Source: Svornostia abyssi (GTDB lineage Bacteria; Actinomycetota; Thermoleophilia; Solirubrobacterales; Solirubrobacteraceae). From it: a stretch of 64,000 nt of DNA. This document shows positions 16,981 to 24,920 of the stretch, piece after piece. Numbering within the stretch: the stretch's first letter is position 1; every line of letters begins with the position of its first letter. The translations under genes were made by a program, and so were the position numbers. The stretch covers positions 4,092,001 through 4,156,000 of the forward strand of contig CP088295.1 of NCBI GenBank assembly GCA_024666565.1, written 5' to 3'. Below the pieces are notes generated by a model. The model did no database searches and was not told the DNA's origin. It saw only the letters and a program-made list of their open reading frames with translations.

Positions 16981-17598
16981 TCAGACCTCGGCGTAAAGGC
17001 CGTGGTGCGCAGCGACCGCGAGCGCGGTGTCGACCCAGGCGGCGATGAAGCGCTCGTCGTCGATGTCGTCGAGCGTGCGCCCGAACGCCGACCGCATAAA
17101 GCGGTAGGACGACATCGACTCTATGAGGATCAGCGCGATCGGGTGCAGGTCGGGCGGCGTGACGCCGGCCGCCTCAAAGCGCGACCGCAACCACGCGACG
17201 ACCTGCTCGTACGGCCGGGCGACGAGCCGCTCGTAGAGCTTGTCGAGCAGGTCCGGTGGAAGGCGCGCTGACTCGCGCCGGACGAGCGCGGCCAGCCCTC
17301 CGCGCCACTCCAGCGAGTCGAGGTTCCAGCGCGCCATGAGCGCGAACTCGGAGCGCAGGTCGCCCAGCGGGAGCATGTCGAGGATCGAGCCGAGTTCGTC
17401 GACGGCGGCGAGCTCGCGCTCCACGGCGGCGTGCAGGACGTCGTCCTTGGAGGCGAAGTGCTGGTAGAGCGCGCCGGACCGCGGCGCCATGCCGGCCTCC
17501 CGTTCGATCTGACCGACGCTCGTCGCCTGGAAGCCCTGGTCGGCCACGAGGCGGAGGGTGGCGTCCATCAGGCGATCGGGCGTGGTGCGGGCGGTCAT
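16981..17598 (-). CDS. TetR-family transcriptional regulator, 205 aa
   Basis: N-terminal TetR HTH (about residues 6-52): RLMDATLRLVADQGFQATSV, then IEREAGMAPRSGALYQHFAS, the typical recognition helix and YxHF-S/K motif. The C-terminal about 150 residues form an all-helical ligand domain (FALMARWNLDSLEWRGGLAA). The ATG at 17598 is used because the family N-terminus begins immediately after it. It is divergent from a methyltransferase gene, with a clear sigma-70-type promoter and an operator-like palindrome between them, so it probably represses that gene and itself. The ligand is unknown. Confidence 0.85.
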   Translation of the reverse strand: MTARTTPDRLMDATLRLVADQGFQATSVGQIEREAGMAPRSGALYQHFASKDDVLHAAVERELAAVDELGSILDMLPLGDLRSEFALMARWNLDSLEWRGGLAALVRRESARLPPDLLDKLYERLVARPYEQVVAWLRSRFEAAGVTPPDLHPIALILIESMSSYRFMRSAFGRTLDDIDDERFIAAWVDTALAVAAHHGLYAEV

Positions 17599-17619
17599 CC
17601 GACCATCATAACGAGCGAC

Positions 17620-17667
17620 TTGACAGATCAATACAACCGTAGTGATACTTCGAGTCATGATGACTCG
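17620..17667 (+). promoter_or_regulatory. promoter and TetR operator-like palindrome
   Basis: TTGACA (17620-17625), a 17-bp spacer and TGATAC (17643-17648) form a near-ideal promoter facing the methyltransferase. It is followed directly by CGAGTCATGATGACTCG (17651-17667), a 17-bp palindrome with one central mismatch that contains the expected transcription start and the ATG of the gene. A repressor bound there would block initiation, and the transcript would be almost leaderless. Confidence 0.65.
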
Positions 17668-18373
17668 TCTCTCTCCCGCGTCGCTCACCACCCGGCTGCC
17701 CTGGCGGCGCGACTGCCCGCTGCCGCAACCGGACGCCGCCCCGACCGTGCGCCACCCGCTCTGCTCGCGCCTGTACGCGCGCCAGGTCGACCAGGCCGAC
17801 GAGCTCGGCATGCGCGACCGCCGCCGCGACCTCCTCGCAGGGCTCACGGGGGACGTCCTCGAGGTCGGCGCCGGAACCGGGGCCAACCTCGCCCACTACC
17901 CGGCCGGGGTCGGCACGCTCGTGGCCACGGAGCCTGAGCCGTACCTGCGGGGTCTGCTCGAAACCGCCGCCGAGGCGTCGCCGAAGGACGTCCGGGTGCT
18001 CGACGCGGCCGCCGAGTCCCTGCCGTTCGCCGACGACACGTTCGACGCCGTCGTCCTCTGTCTCGTCCTCTGCTCGGTCCAGGATCAGGGACGTGCGCTC
18101 GCCGAGGTCGCGCGCGTCCTGCGCCCGGGCGGCGAACTGCGGTTCCTCGAGCACGTGGTCTCCAACCGTCCGTTTCCCGCGAGGGTGCAGCGCACCGCCG
18201 ACCGGGCGGGCTGGCCCCTGATCTCAGGCGGCTGCCACCTCGGCCGCGATTCCGTCGCGGCGATCACGACGGCCGGCTTCACGATCGAGCGCGCGGAGCG
18301 CTACGACTTCCGCATCCCGCCGCTCGACCCGCCGAAGACGCATGTCACCGGGGTCGCCCGCCTGGAGGGTTAG
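17657..18373 (+). CDS. SAM-dependent class I methyltransferase, 238 aa
   Basis: UbiE/MenG-like type-11 methyltransferase. Motif I VLEVGAGTGANLAHYPAG at about residue 62, acidic motif LVATEPEPYLRGLL, motif post-I (PFADDTFDAVVLCLVLCSVQ) and LAEVARVLRPGGELRFLEHV. No membrane segment or signal peptide; the substrate is unknown. Start at ATG 17657 or 17660, inside the TetR-type palindrome. It overlaps the convergent MFS gene by 4 bp. Divergent pairing with TetR suggests detoxification or modification of a small molecule sensed by that regulator. Confidence 0.8.
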   Translation: MMTRLSPASLTTRLPWRRDCPLPQPDAAPTVRHPLCSRLYARQVDQADELGMRDRRRDLLAGLTGDVLEVGAGTGANLAHYPAGVGTLVATEPEPYLRGLLETAAEASPKDVRVLDAAAESLPFADDTFDAVVLCLVLCSVQDQGRALAEVARVLRPGGELRFLEHVVSNRPFPARVQRTADRAGWPLISGGCHLGRDSVAAITTAGFTIERAERYDFRIPPLDPPKTHVTGVARLEG

Positions 18374-19641
18374 CGTGCGGCGGCCGCCGGCATCGGCTTT
18401 GGCGCCACCGGCCGCCGCGCGGGCAGGTCGAAGGCCACCCACAGGCCGGATGCGGCCGTGAGTCCCGCGACCACGGCGATCGCGCCGCTGAAGCTGAGAG
18501 CGTCGGCGACGACGCCGGCGATGAGCCCGCCCGCGACGTACCCGGAGTCGCGCCAGAAGCGGTAGACGCCGACGACGGGTGCACGCGCGACCGGCGTGAC
18601 GGCGTCGGAGATCGCGGCGATCAGCGTCGGATAGACGAGCGCCGTTCCGGCGCCGAGGAGCGCGGCGGCCAGGGCTGCGACGGCGACTGCGCCGTCGGAG
18701 AGCGCGAGCACGCCGAGTGCGGTGGCCTGCACCCACATGCCCAAGACGATGAGCGGCTTGCGCCCGACGAGGTCGGACCAGTGGCCGGTGAGGATCTGTC
18801 CCAGACCCCAGACGGCGGGGTAGATGCCGGCGACCAGGCCGATCTGCCCGACGCTTGCACCGTTGGCCGCGAGGAAGAGCGGGACGAGCCCCCACGCCAG
18901 CGCGTCGTTGAGGTTGTTCACGAGACCCGCCTGCGAGCACGCCCGGAGGGACGGGACCCGCCAGGTGGCGTCGCCGAAGGCGTCCCGCAGCCAGGGCGCC
19001 TCCTCGGACGCGCCCGGGTGGGCGGACTGCTCGAGCGCCACATGGGCGGCGGTGTCGCGGACGAAGACGACCGAGACAACCAGCGCGGCGACGGCGATGA
19101 TCCCGCCGGCGACGGCGAGCACGTCCCGCGCCGCGAATTCGCTCGCCAGCCAGCCCGTCAACGCCGCGGCGACCGCCAGTCCGACGTAGCCGGCGGCTTC
19201 GTTCAGTCCCAGCGCCAGCCCACGCCGCTTCGGGCCCACGAGGTCGATCTTCATGACGACGGTCATGGACCACGCGAGGCCCTGGTTGACGCCCAGCAGG
19301 ATGTTCGCCGCGACGATCCAGCTCCACGTCGGCGCGAAGCCCACCAGCAGCGGAACCGGGAGCGCGATGGCCCACCCCGCGATCAGCAGCCGGCGGCGGC
19401 CGAGCCGGTGCGCAAGCGCGCCCGCGCCGAGATTGGCCAGCGACTTGGCGGCGCCGAACGCGACGATGAAGGACAGCACCGCGGCCTTGGACGCGAGGTC
19501 GAAGTCTTCGGTGCCGATGAGCGGCAGCGTCGAGCGCTCGAGCCCGATCATCGCGCCGACGAACGCGTTGATCGCGACGAGCAGCGCGAACTGCGCGCGG
19601 TTCTCGCGCAGTCCCAGGACGACGGTGCCGCCCGACATCAC
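18370..19641 (-). CDS. MFS transporter, 423 aa
   Basis: Twelve hydrophobic segments in two halves. Characteristic features are the loop LGAGALAHRLGRRRLLIAGW (motif A) between helices 2 and 3 and a second copy (TGHWSDLVGRKPLIVLGMWV) in the C-half. A drug/metabolite-type permease is likely; the substrate is not evident. The GTG/ATG start (19641/19638) overlaps the stop of the upstream metallo-beta-lactamase gene, so the two form an operon. With a persulfide-dioxygenase-like partner, export or uptake of a sulfur compound is possible (inference). Confidence 0.85.
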   Translation of the reverse strand: MMSGGTVVLGLRENRAQFALLVAINAFVGAMIGLERSTLPLIGTEDFDLASKAAVLSFIVAFGAAKSLANLGAGALAHRLGRRRLLIAGWAIALPVPLLVGFAPTWSWIVAANILLGVNQGLAWSMTVVMKIDLVGPKRRGLALGLNEAAGYVGLAVAAALTGWLASEFAARDVLAVAGGIIAVAALVVSVVFVRDTAAHVALEQSAHPGASEEAPWLRDAFGDATWRVPSLRACSQAGLVNNLNDALAWGLVPLFLAANGASVGQIGLVAGIYPAVWGLGQILTGHWSDLVGRKPLIVLGMWVQATALGVLALSDGAVAVAALAAALLGAGTALVYPTLIAAISDAVTPVARAPVVGVYRFWRDSGYVAGGLIAGVVADALSFSGAIAVVAGLTAASGLWVAFDLPARRPVAPKPMPAAAAR

Positions 19642-20399
19642 GCCGCCGTTCGCGGTCGTCCGGCGCGGTTGGCCGCCAGGATGGCGTCCTGGCCGTCGGG
19701 CGTCGGGGGGATGTCCTGGACGAGCGCCTCGACGAACGCCTCTTCGGACGGGTGCTTGAGCGCCTTGTTGTTGCGGCGCTCGAAGCCCACCGTCGAGGCG
19801 GGAACGGCGGACAGCCCGCGGCCGCAGACCGATCCCGAGTAGTGGGCGGGGTAGAGCGCGACGTGGTCGGGCAGGGACAGGATCGCCTCGTGGAGCGAGC
19901 GGTACAGCAGGTGTGCCATGTCCCGCGGAGTCGTCTCACCGTGAGCGTGGAGGTCGGGCCGCCCCGCGTCGCCCACGAGCAGCGCGTCCCCCGTCAGGAC
20001 GAGCCACGGCTCGTCGGCTCGGGTCAGGTCGGTGACGACGTACGCATGATGGGCGGCGGCGTGCCCCGGTGTCGCTCGAGCCTGGAGCACCGCGTTGCCG
20101 AGCTCGACGACCTCGCCGTCTGCGAGCTCGACGTGAGCAAAGTCGACGCCCGCGCCCTCCGGCAGGTAGGCGGTGGCGCCGGTGCGGGCGACGAGGTCAG
20201 GGAGCCCGGAGACGTGATCGGCCTGCACGTGCGTCTCGAGCACGGCGACGATCGGGACGCCCTGGCCTTGGGCGAGGGCGATGTAGTCATCGACGAGGTC
20301 GACGTGCGGGTCGACGACCGCGAACTTTGCGCAGGACTTGCATCCCAGGAGGTAGGACGCGCACGCCGTGTCGTCGTTGAAGAGTTGGCGGAAGTACAT
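19638..20399 (-). CDS. MBL-fold persulfide-dioxygenase-like protein, 253 aa
   Basis: Metallo-beta-lactamase fold of the ETHE1/sulfur-dioxygenase type. Metal motif ETHVQADHVSG (residues about 54-64; the usual second His is Gln here), ATPGHAAAHHAYVV, LTGDALLVGDAGRPDLHAHG and LYPAHYSGSVCGRG. These enzymes oxidise glutathione or low-molecular-weight persulfides with one Fe. Two N-terminal Cys pairs (ACASYLLGCKSCAKF) suggest a redox-sensitive segment. First gene of an operon with the MFS permease. Start ATG 20399 is well placed. The THxQADH variation could alter metal chemistry. Confidence 0.8.
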   Translation of the reverse strand: MYFRQLFNDDTACASYLLGCKSCAKFAVVDPHVDLVDDYIALAQGQGVPIVAVLETHVQADHVSGLPDLVARTGATAYLPEGAGVDFAHVELADGEVVELGNAVLQARATPGHAAAHHAYVVTDLTRADEPWLVLTGDALLVGDAGRPDLHAHGETTPRDMAHLLYRSLHEAILSLPDHVALYPAHYSGSVCGRGLSAVPASTVGFERRNNKALKHPSEEAFVEALVQDIPPTPDGQDAILAANRAGRPRTAA

Positions 20400-20489
20400 G
20401 GACCGACCGTACGGCCGTGGCCATCATTCATCCAGGGCAGATGTGACATGGCGGACATGCCGCCACGGCATACGTCAGGGCCGTGGGCC

Positions 20490-21473
20490 CTACGCAGCGG
20501 CCGGGACTGCGCACCCGGCCACGCTCGTCGCGCAGCACGAGCAGAGCGTCTCGACGAAGGCGCGCTCGGCCGCCGTGAGCTCGCGGCCATCGGGGCGTAG
20601 GAGGTAGACCGACCGCTGCATCGACGCGGCGCCGCGCACGGTGAAGCTCTCGAGTTCCCCGCGCCGCAGCTCGTCTTCGACGACGAGGCGGGACACGAAC
20701 CCGATCCCGAGATCCGCCGCGACGGAGCGCTTGATCGTCTCGTTGGAGTCCAGCTCCCAGCGCTTCGCCGGCGCATAGTCCACACGGGCGAGCGCCTGCT
20801 CGGCGACGGCGCGGGTCGACGATCCGCCCTCACGTAGAAGCAGCGTCAGCTCGGCGAGGTCCGCCGCCGCGACGCGGCCGTCCCGGATCGCGAGACGGCC
20901 CGGCGCGGCAATGCCGACGACCTCGTCGTCGAGGAACGGCTCGGCGACCACGCCATCGGGCCATGGGACCTCGCCCGCAAGCCCGAGCTGGATGTCCCGA
21001 TGCGCGACGCGCTCGGCGACCCACCGGCTCGACCCGACGACGACATCGACCTCCACGCGCGGGTGGCGATCGGCGAAACACTGCAGGATGGACGGCAGGA
21101 CGTAGCTGCCCGGGGTCGTCGACGCCGCGAGCGCGAGCGTTCCCTGCTCGGCGCCGTGCAGCGCGCGCAGGTCCTCGCCCATCGCCTCGAACGTGTCGAG
21201 CACGCGTGCCGCGTGCGTGGCGACGATGCGGCCCGCATCGGTGAGCCGACGCGTGCGTCCGTCACGCTCGAAGAGCTTGCAGCCCAGCGCGGCCTCGAGC
21301 GTCTTGAGGTGCTTGCTCGCCGACGGCTGGGCCATGTTGCATGCCTCGGCCGCGGCGGAGACCGACCCGCGGCGGCCGAGCTCCACGATCAACCGCAGGC
21401 GGGCGGGCTCAAGGGCATCGACTATGCCCGGACGGAATGCGTCTTCCACAAAACGCAACACTAGGGCATGCAT
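20490..21473 (-). CDS. LysR-family transcriptional regulator, 327 aa
   Basis: The N-terminal HTH is classical LysR: LRLIVELGRRGSVSAAAEAC, then NMAQPSASKHLKTLEAALGC. It is followed by a periplasmic-binding-like effector domain (TLALAASTTPGSYVLPSILQ to ERAFVETLCSCC). The C-terminus is unusual in ending with a Cys cluster (LCSCCATSVAGC), which could sense thiols or persulfides. The ATG at 21473 is provisional because the conserved HTH begins about 20 residues later. It lies upstream of, and in line with, the persulfide-dioxygenase/MFS operon, a plausible target through the 90-bp gap at 20400-20489, which contains GGCGGACATGCCGCC-like dyads. Confidence 0.85.
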   Translation of the reverse strand: MHALVLRFVEDAFRPGIVDALEPARLRLIVELGRRGSVSAAAEACNMAQPSASKHLKTLEAALGCKLFERDGRTRRLTDAGRIVATHAARVLDTFEAMGEDLRALHGAEQGTLALAASTTPGSYVLPSILQCFADRHPRVEVDVVVGSSRWVAERVAHRDIQLGLAGEVPWPDGVVAEPFLDDEVVGIAAPGRLAIRDGRVAAADLAELTLLLREGGSSTRAVAEQALARVDYAPAKRWELDSNETIKRSVAADLGIGFVSRLVVEDELRRGELESFTVRGAASMQRSVYLLRPDGRELTAAERAFVETLCSCCATSVAGCAVPAAA

Positions 21474-21582
21474 CGGTGGTAGGCACGGCGTTCGCTCTGG
21501 GCTCTGCTGCAAGCGACGATTCGTCGGCGCCGGACTGGCACCGGCGCAGGCGCCCCGCAATTCGCCACCGGCGCCCGCGAGG

Positions 21583-21784
21583 TCAGCAGCCGTCGCTCCT
21601 CTGTCGTCGTCGGGCGATGAACGCGACGACGGCGCCCAGCACGGCAACCCCGGCGACGATGCCGACTGGTCCGGCGCCGGCGATCAGACCACCGCCGATC
21701 GCCGCGCCGGGCGACAGGCAGCAGGGCGCAGCACAGCGCCATCACGAAGGCTCCCGCGCCGAGGAACTTGCTGGTGGCACTCAT
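21583..21784 (-). pseudogene. small two-helix membrane protein, frameshifted
   Basis: Begins MSATSKFLGAGAFVMALCCA (a CC pair in a helix) and, after a one-base shift near 21725, continues as a second helix (GPVGIVAGVAVLGAVVAFIA) and RRRQRSDGC-stop. The CC-containing first helix and short length recall MerF/MerT-like metal carriers, but similarity is too slight for a family name. The ATG overlaps the TGA of an upstream 26-codon frame (ATGA). It is divergent from the MerR gene and behind a MerR-type operator, so it is a probable target. Confidence 0.45.
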
Positions 21785-21861
21785 GCGAGCAGCTCCGCGA
21801 TGATCGGCGCGGCGTGCGCGGGGCCGGTCACGTCAGCGTGCAGAACGGGAATCGTGGTCAT
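21781..21861 (-). CDS. 26-aa small ORF divergent from merR-type gene
   Basis: MTTIPVLHADVTGPAHAAPI then IAELLA-stop, starting 15 bp from the MerR-type palindrome and coupled by ATGA overlap to the small membrane protein. It may be a leader peptide or the intact stub of a larger redox protein. No family assigned; kept because it connects operator and downstream frame. Confidence 0.3.
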   Translation of the reverse strand: MTTIPVLHADVTGPAHAAPIIAELLA

Positions 21862-21876
21862 GCGTGTACCGTGGAC

Positions 21877-21894
21877 CCTCAAGTCGACTTGAGG
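21877..21894. promoter_or_regulatory. SoxR/MerR-type operator
   Basis: CCTCAAGTCGACTTGAGG is a perfect 18-bp palindrome and differs from the E. coli SoxR box (CCTCAAGTTAACTTGAGG) only in the two central bases. On the minus strand a TTGACC -35-like hexamer overlaps its edge with a 19-bp spacer to a weak CACGGT, the long spacing typical of MerR-activated promoters. It therefore likely drives the divergent small genes as well as influencing the regulator gene. Confidence 0.65.
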
Positions 21895-21903
21895 TCAAGG
21901 GGT

Positions 21904-22365
21904 ATGGACGACAAACCCATGCGGATCGGTCAGATCGCCGACGCGGCAGGTGTGCGGGTGTCGCTGATTCGCTACTACGAGGCGATCGGACTCCTGCCCG
22001 AGGCCGATCGTGTCTCTGGGCAGCGCCGCTATGACCAGTCCGTGCTGCGGCGGCTCGCTGTCATCGACGTCGCGCAGCGCGCGGGTCTGTCGCTCGACGA
22101 GATCAAGGACTTGGTCGACCATGACAACGACCCGATGTCCGCCCACCTGCGCGAGCTTGCCGCGAGGATGCTCCCGGAGATCGACGCGCTGATCGACCGG
22201 GCCCAGCGGGTGCGCGGGTGGCTGCAGGACGCATCGGGATGCGGATGTGCCCGCATCGACGACTGCGCGCTGTTCGACGACGTCGACCTTCCGTCCGCCA
22301 AGGACGCCGCAGCGCTGACGGTGACGCGCGTGGAGGGCATGCCGGCGCGCGCCGCGCGCGCATGA
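21904..22365 (+). CDS. MerR-family regulator, SoxR-like, 153 aa
   Basis: N-terminal MerR HTH (MRIGQIADAAGVRVSLIRYY, EAIGLLPEADRVSGQRRYDQ) and the dimerisation helix, then a C-terminal SGCGCARIDDCALFDD segment. SoxR coordinates [2Fe-2S] with C-x2-C-x-C-x5-C. Here the last three cysteines (C-x-C-x5-C) are kept but the first position is Ala, so a different metal or cluster arrangement is likely. It overlaps the downstream permease by ATGA. Start ATG 21904 lies 10 bp beyond the SoxR-like palindrome. It may sense redox stress or a thiophilic metal/metalloid. Confidence 0.82.
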   Translation: MDDKPMRIGQIADAAGVRVSLIRYYEAIGLLPEADRVSGQRRYDQSVLRRLAVIDVAQRAGLSLDEIKDLVDHDNDPMSAHLRELAARMLPEIDALIDRAQRVRGWLQDASGCGCARIDDCALFDDVDLPSAKDAAALTVTRVEGMPARAARA

Positions 22366-23342
22366 CGGAGTTCGCGCAGCGCCTCGAGCACCGTCAGGTC
22401 GCGGCCTACCTCGGGGCCCTGGCCGTCGGCGCGCTCATCGGACTGGCTGCGCCCGGCACCGACAGCGTGTTCGAGGCCCTGATCTACCCCGTTCTCGGCG
22501 CGCTGCTGTACGCGACGTTCCTGCAGGTGCCGTTCACCGCGCTGCGCGCCGCGTTCGGCGACTGCCGCTTCCTGCTGGCGGCGCTGGGCGTGAACTTCAT
22601 CGTCGTCCCCCCGATCGCCTACGCGCTCAGCCGGCTCGCGCCCGGCGGCACAGCCGTCGAGCTCGGCGTGCTCATGGTCCTGCTGACGCCGTGCATCGAC
22701 TACGTCATCGTGTTCACGCGGCTGGCGGGAGGAGGCGACCGGCGGCTCCTCGCGGCCGCCCCGCTGCTGATGCTCGCGCAGCTCGCGCTCCTGCCCGCCT
22801 ACCTGTGGCTCTTCATGGGCCCCGAACTCGCGGACATCGTCGAACCTGAGCCGTTCCTTGAGGCGTTCCTCCTGCTCATCGCGCTGCCGCTCGCCCTGGC
22901 CTGGGCGACGGAGGCATGGGCCGAGCGGTCGCCGCGAGGTGCGCGCGTGAAGGGCGCGGTCGACCTCCTCCCCGTCGCGCTGATGGCGTTGACGCTCCTG
23001 GTGGTCGTCGCCTCCCAGATCCCGCGCGTCCGCGACGACATCGGCGATGTCGTCGGCGTGATCCCGATCTACGTCGCGTTCCTCGTGATCATGGCGATCG
23101 TCGGGAGGAGCATCGCTCGCGCGGTCGGGTTCGACGCCTCCGCTGCGCGAGCACTGCTGTTCACCGGCGCGACGCGGAACTCGCTCGTGGTGCTGCCGCT
23201 CGCCCTTGCGCTCGGTGACGAGTACGCGGTGACCGGCGCGGTGATCGTCGCCCAGACGCTGGTCGAGGTGCTCGGGATGGTTGCCTACGTGCGCCTGGTC
23301 CCGCGGCTGCTGCCCGACGAGCCCACCCTCGCGCCGGGCTGA
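22362..23342 (+). CDS. ACR3/SBF-type arsenic-resistance permease, 326 aa
   Basis: About ten transmembrane helices in the bile-acid:sodium symporter/ACR3 fold. The Cys-containing helix LMVLLTPCIDYVIVFTRLAG is in the position of the essential Cys of ACR3 permeases, and LFTGATRNSLVVLPLALALG matches the conserved second half. It is co-transcribed with the MerR-type regulator through an ATGA overlap, consistent with metalloid or oxyanion export under that regulator. The CIDYVIVF motif differs from classical CTAMVF, so the substrate may not be arsenite. Confidence 0.78.
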   Translation: MTEFAQRLEHRQVAAYLGALAVGALIGLAAPGTDSVFEALIYPVLGALLYATFLQVPFTALRAAFGDCRFLLAALGVNFIVVPPIAYALSRLAPGGTAVELGVLMVLLTPCIDYVIVFTRLAGGGDRRLLAAAPLLMLAQLALLPAYLWLFMGPELADIVEPEPFLEAFLLLIALPLALAWATEAWAERSPRGARVKGAVDLLPVALMALTLLVVVASQIPRVRDDIGDVVGVIPIYVAFLVIMAIVGRSIARAVGFDASAARALLFTGATRNSLVVLPLALALGDEYAVTGAVIVAQTLVEVLGMVAYVRLVPRLLPDEPTLAPG

Positions 23343-23356
23343 CAGGCGCCGGCCGG

Positions 23357-23500
23357 CTACGAGCCCTGCGAAGGGTCCACACGCTCCTCGGCGCGACGGT
23401 CGCGCCACGACGTGATGCCGATTGCCGCGATGATCACGACGACCGGAGCGAAGTAGATGAGGCTGACCGCCCAATGGCCTGCGTGTGCGTAGGGAATCAC
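23357..23500 (-). CDS. small single-span membrane protein, 47 aa
   Basis: GTG start at 23500. The sequence begins IPYAHAGHWAVSLIYFAPVV and continues VIIAAIGITSWRDRRAEERV; one transmembrane helix with a charged cytoplasmic tail. It lies 10 bp downstream of the large membrane protein gene on the same strand and probably forms a complex with it. It is too short for most gene callers. Confidence 0.55.
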   Translation of the reverse strand: MIPYAHAGHWAVSLIYFAPVVVIIAAIGITSWRDRRAEERVDPSQGS

Positions 23501-23510
23501 GCCGTCTCCT

Positions 23511-24920
23511 TCAGTCGAAGTTGGACAAGAGCCAGAGCGCCAGACTCGTGAAGGCGATCATCACGGCGAGCATCCAGTACTGCGACCGCGTCGCGCGTCG
23601 TCCAGAGCCGAACAGCACCAACGCCTTGTCGTGTGCGAGCGCGAGGCCCGCGGCATGCCCGAGTACGAGCACGGTGACCTGGATGTACCAGATGGCCTCA
23701 CCGCTGATCCAGCCGTAGTCGATGGTCTGAGACGCCGTCCCGAACAGGTTCGCCCCGTTCCCGAGCGGGTCGCTGAGCAGGTACCCCATGGCCTGCGTCT
23801 GGTAGACGAGCAGGCCGACATAGTGCGCGAGCACGTACGCCAGCGCGATCGGGACGAGGCTCGGGGCGAAGGTTCGCGCGAGGTCCACGGTCCGGCGCTC
23901 GGCGTCGACGGTGCGCACGCCGCGCGCGCCGAGCAGGAACAGCCCCGCAATGACGAGCGTCGAGCCGACGAGGCCGACCAGGAACGTCGCCTCGACGGCG
24001 CTGCGCAGGGTGAAGCCGAGGTCCAGGAACGCGACGCGCAGCCACTCCGCGATCGTGCCCCAGACCGGAGTCGAGGAGAACCCGTCGAAGCTCGTGGATC
24101 CGATCATGACGCTGAGGAGGGCGACGGTTCCCGCAAGCGGCATGACCCGCGCGGTGCCAGACAGTGGCAGGCGACCGTACGCGGCGCGGCGGGTCAGCCG
24201 GAGCGGCGCCAGCGTCGCGAACAGGCCGAAGTAGACCCCGAAGGCGTCGCCCCGCTCGGACCATGCCCGGGTGCCGTACATCCCCATCCCCATCCACTGC
24301 GTCGCTGCGTAGGCGAGCATGAGCACAGAGAGGTGGCTGGGAACCGTCGCGTCGGAGTACACGAGCTCCAGAACCGCAAACAGGAAGATGCCCACTGCGG
24401 CTGGCCAGTGGCCCAGGCGCTCCGGGTACGGCAGCGGCTCCGGCATCTCACCGAGGACGCGCTTGACGGCCCACCCGGCCCCCCGTCCGACCGCACGCCA
24501 GGGATTGACGGCTCGAAAGACGTCACCGAACAGGACGGAGAGCACGGGCACGCCGACCCAGAAGACCACGAACACCGTCGTGGGAACAATGTTGGCCGTC
24601 TCGACCTCGGAGCCGGCGAATCCCGCGTAGGCGAGTCCTGCGAAGCACAGGACGCCCACCAGCCCGGCAAGTGGGTCCAGCAGAGCAGGGACGCCGAACA
24701 GGCGGCGTTCGCCCGCTTCCTCCAGCACGGGGCGCGTCCACAACACCGCGAGTCCCACGAAGGAGATCACGAGCACGAGCGCGGCGGTCCAGCCAAAGAG
24801 CCAGCGCGGCAGGGGCAGATCCTGCTTGCCGACGAGCCCATGCGCAGCGGCCGGCGCGGCCACCAGCATCGTGCCGGCACTCGCAGCGAGCGCCGCCGCT
24901 GTGACCCGCAGTGCCGTCAT
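23511..24920 (-). CDS. polytopic membrane protein ('fenitrothion hydrolase'-like), 469 aa
   Basis: About twelve hydrophobic helices after a cleavable-looking N-terminus (MTALRVTAAALAASAGTMLV...AHG). Conserved features of this actinobacterial family include FVVFWVGVPVLSVLFGDVFR, NPWRAVGR, TSFDGFSSTPVWGTI and LAYVLAHYVGLLVYQTQAMG. Databases name relatives fenitrothion hydrolase, but nothing here suggests a hydrolase site; a transporter or oxidoreductase membrane subunit is as likely. It is coupled by overlap to an upstream cupredoxin-like protein and followed by a 47-aa membrane peptide. A truncated paralogue lies at 52.2-53.1 kb. Confidence 0.65.
   Translation of the reverse strand: MTALRVTAAALAASAGTMLVAAPAAAHGLVGKQDLPLPRWLFGWTAALVLVISFVGLAVLWTRPVLEEAGERRLFGVPALLDPLAGLVGVLCFAGLAYAGFAGSEVETANIVPTTVFVVFWVGVPVLSVLFGDVFRAVNPWRAVGRGAGWAVKRVLGEMPEPLPYPERLGHWPAAVGIFLFAVLELVYSDATVPSHLSVLMLAYAATQWMGMGMYGTRAWSERGDAFGVYFGLFATLAPLRLTRRAAYGRLPLSGTARVMPLAGTVALLSVMIGSTSFDGFSSTPVWGTIAEWLRVAFLDLGFTLRSAVEATFLVGLVGSTLVIAGLFLLGARGVRTVDAERRTVDLARTFAPSLVPIALAYVLAHYVGLLVYQTQAMGYLLSDPLGNGANLFGTASQTIDYGWISGEAIWYIQVTVLVLGHAAGLALAHDKALVLFGSGRRATRSQYWMLAVMIAFTSLALWLLSNFD

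Noticed and set aside
23511..24920. Assigning true fenitrothion hydrolase activity
   Set aside because: The name comes from database transfer; no hydrolase motif is visible in this polytopic protein.
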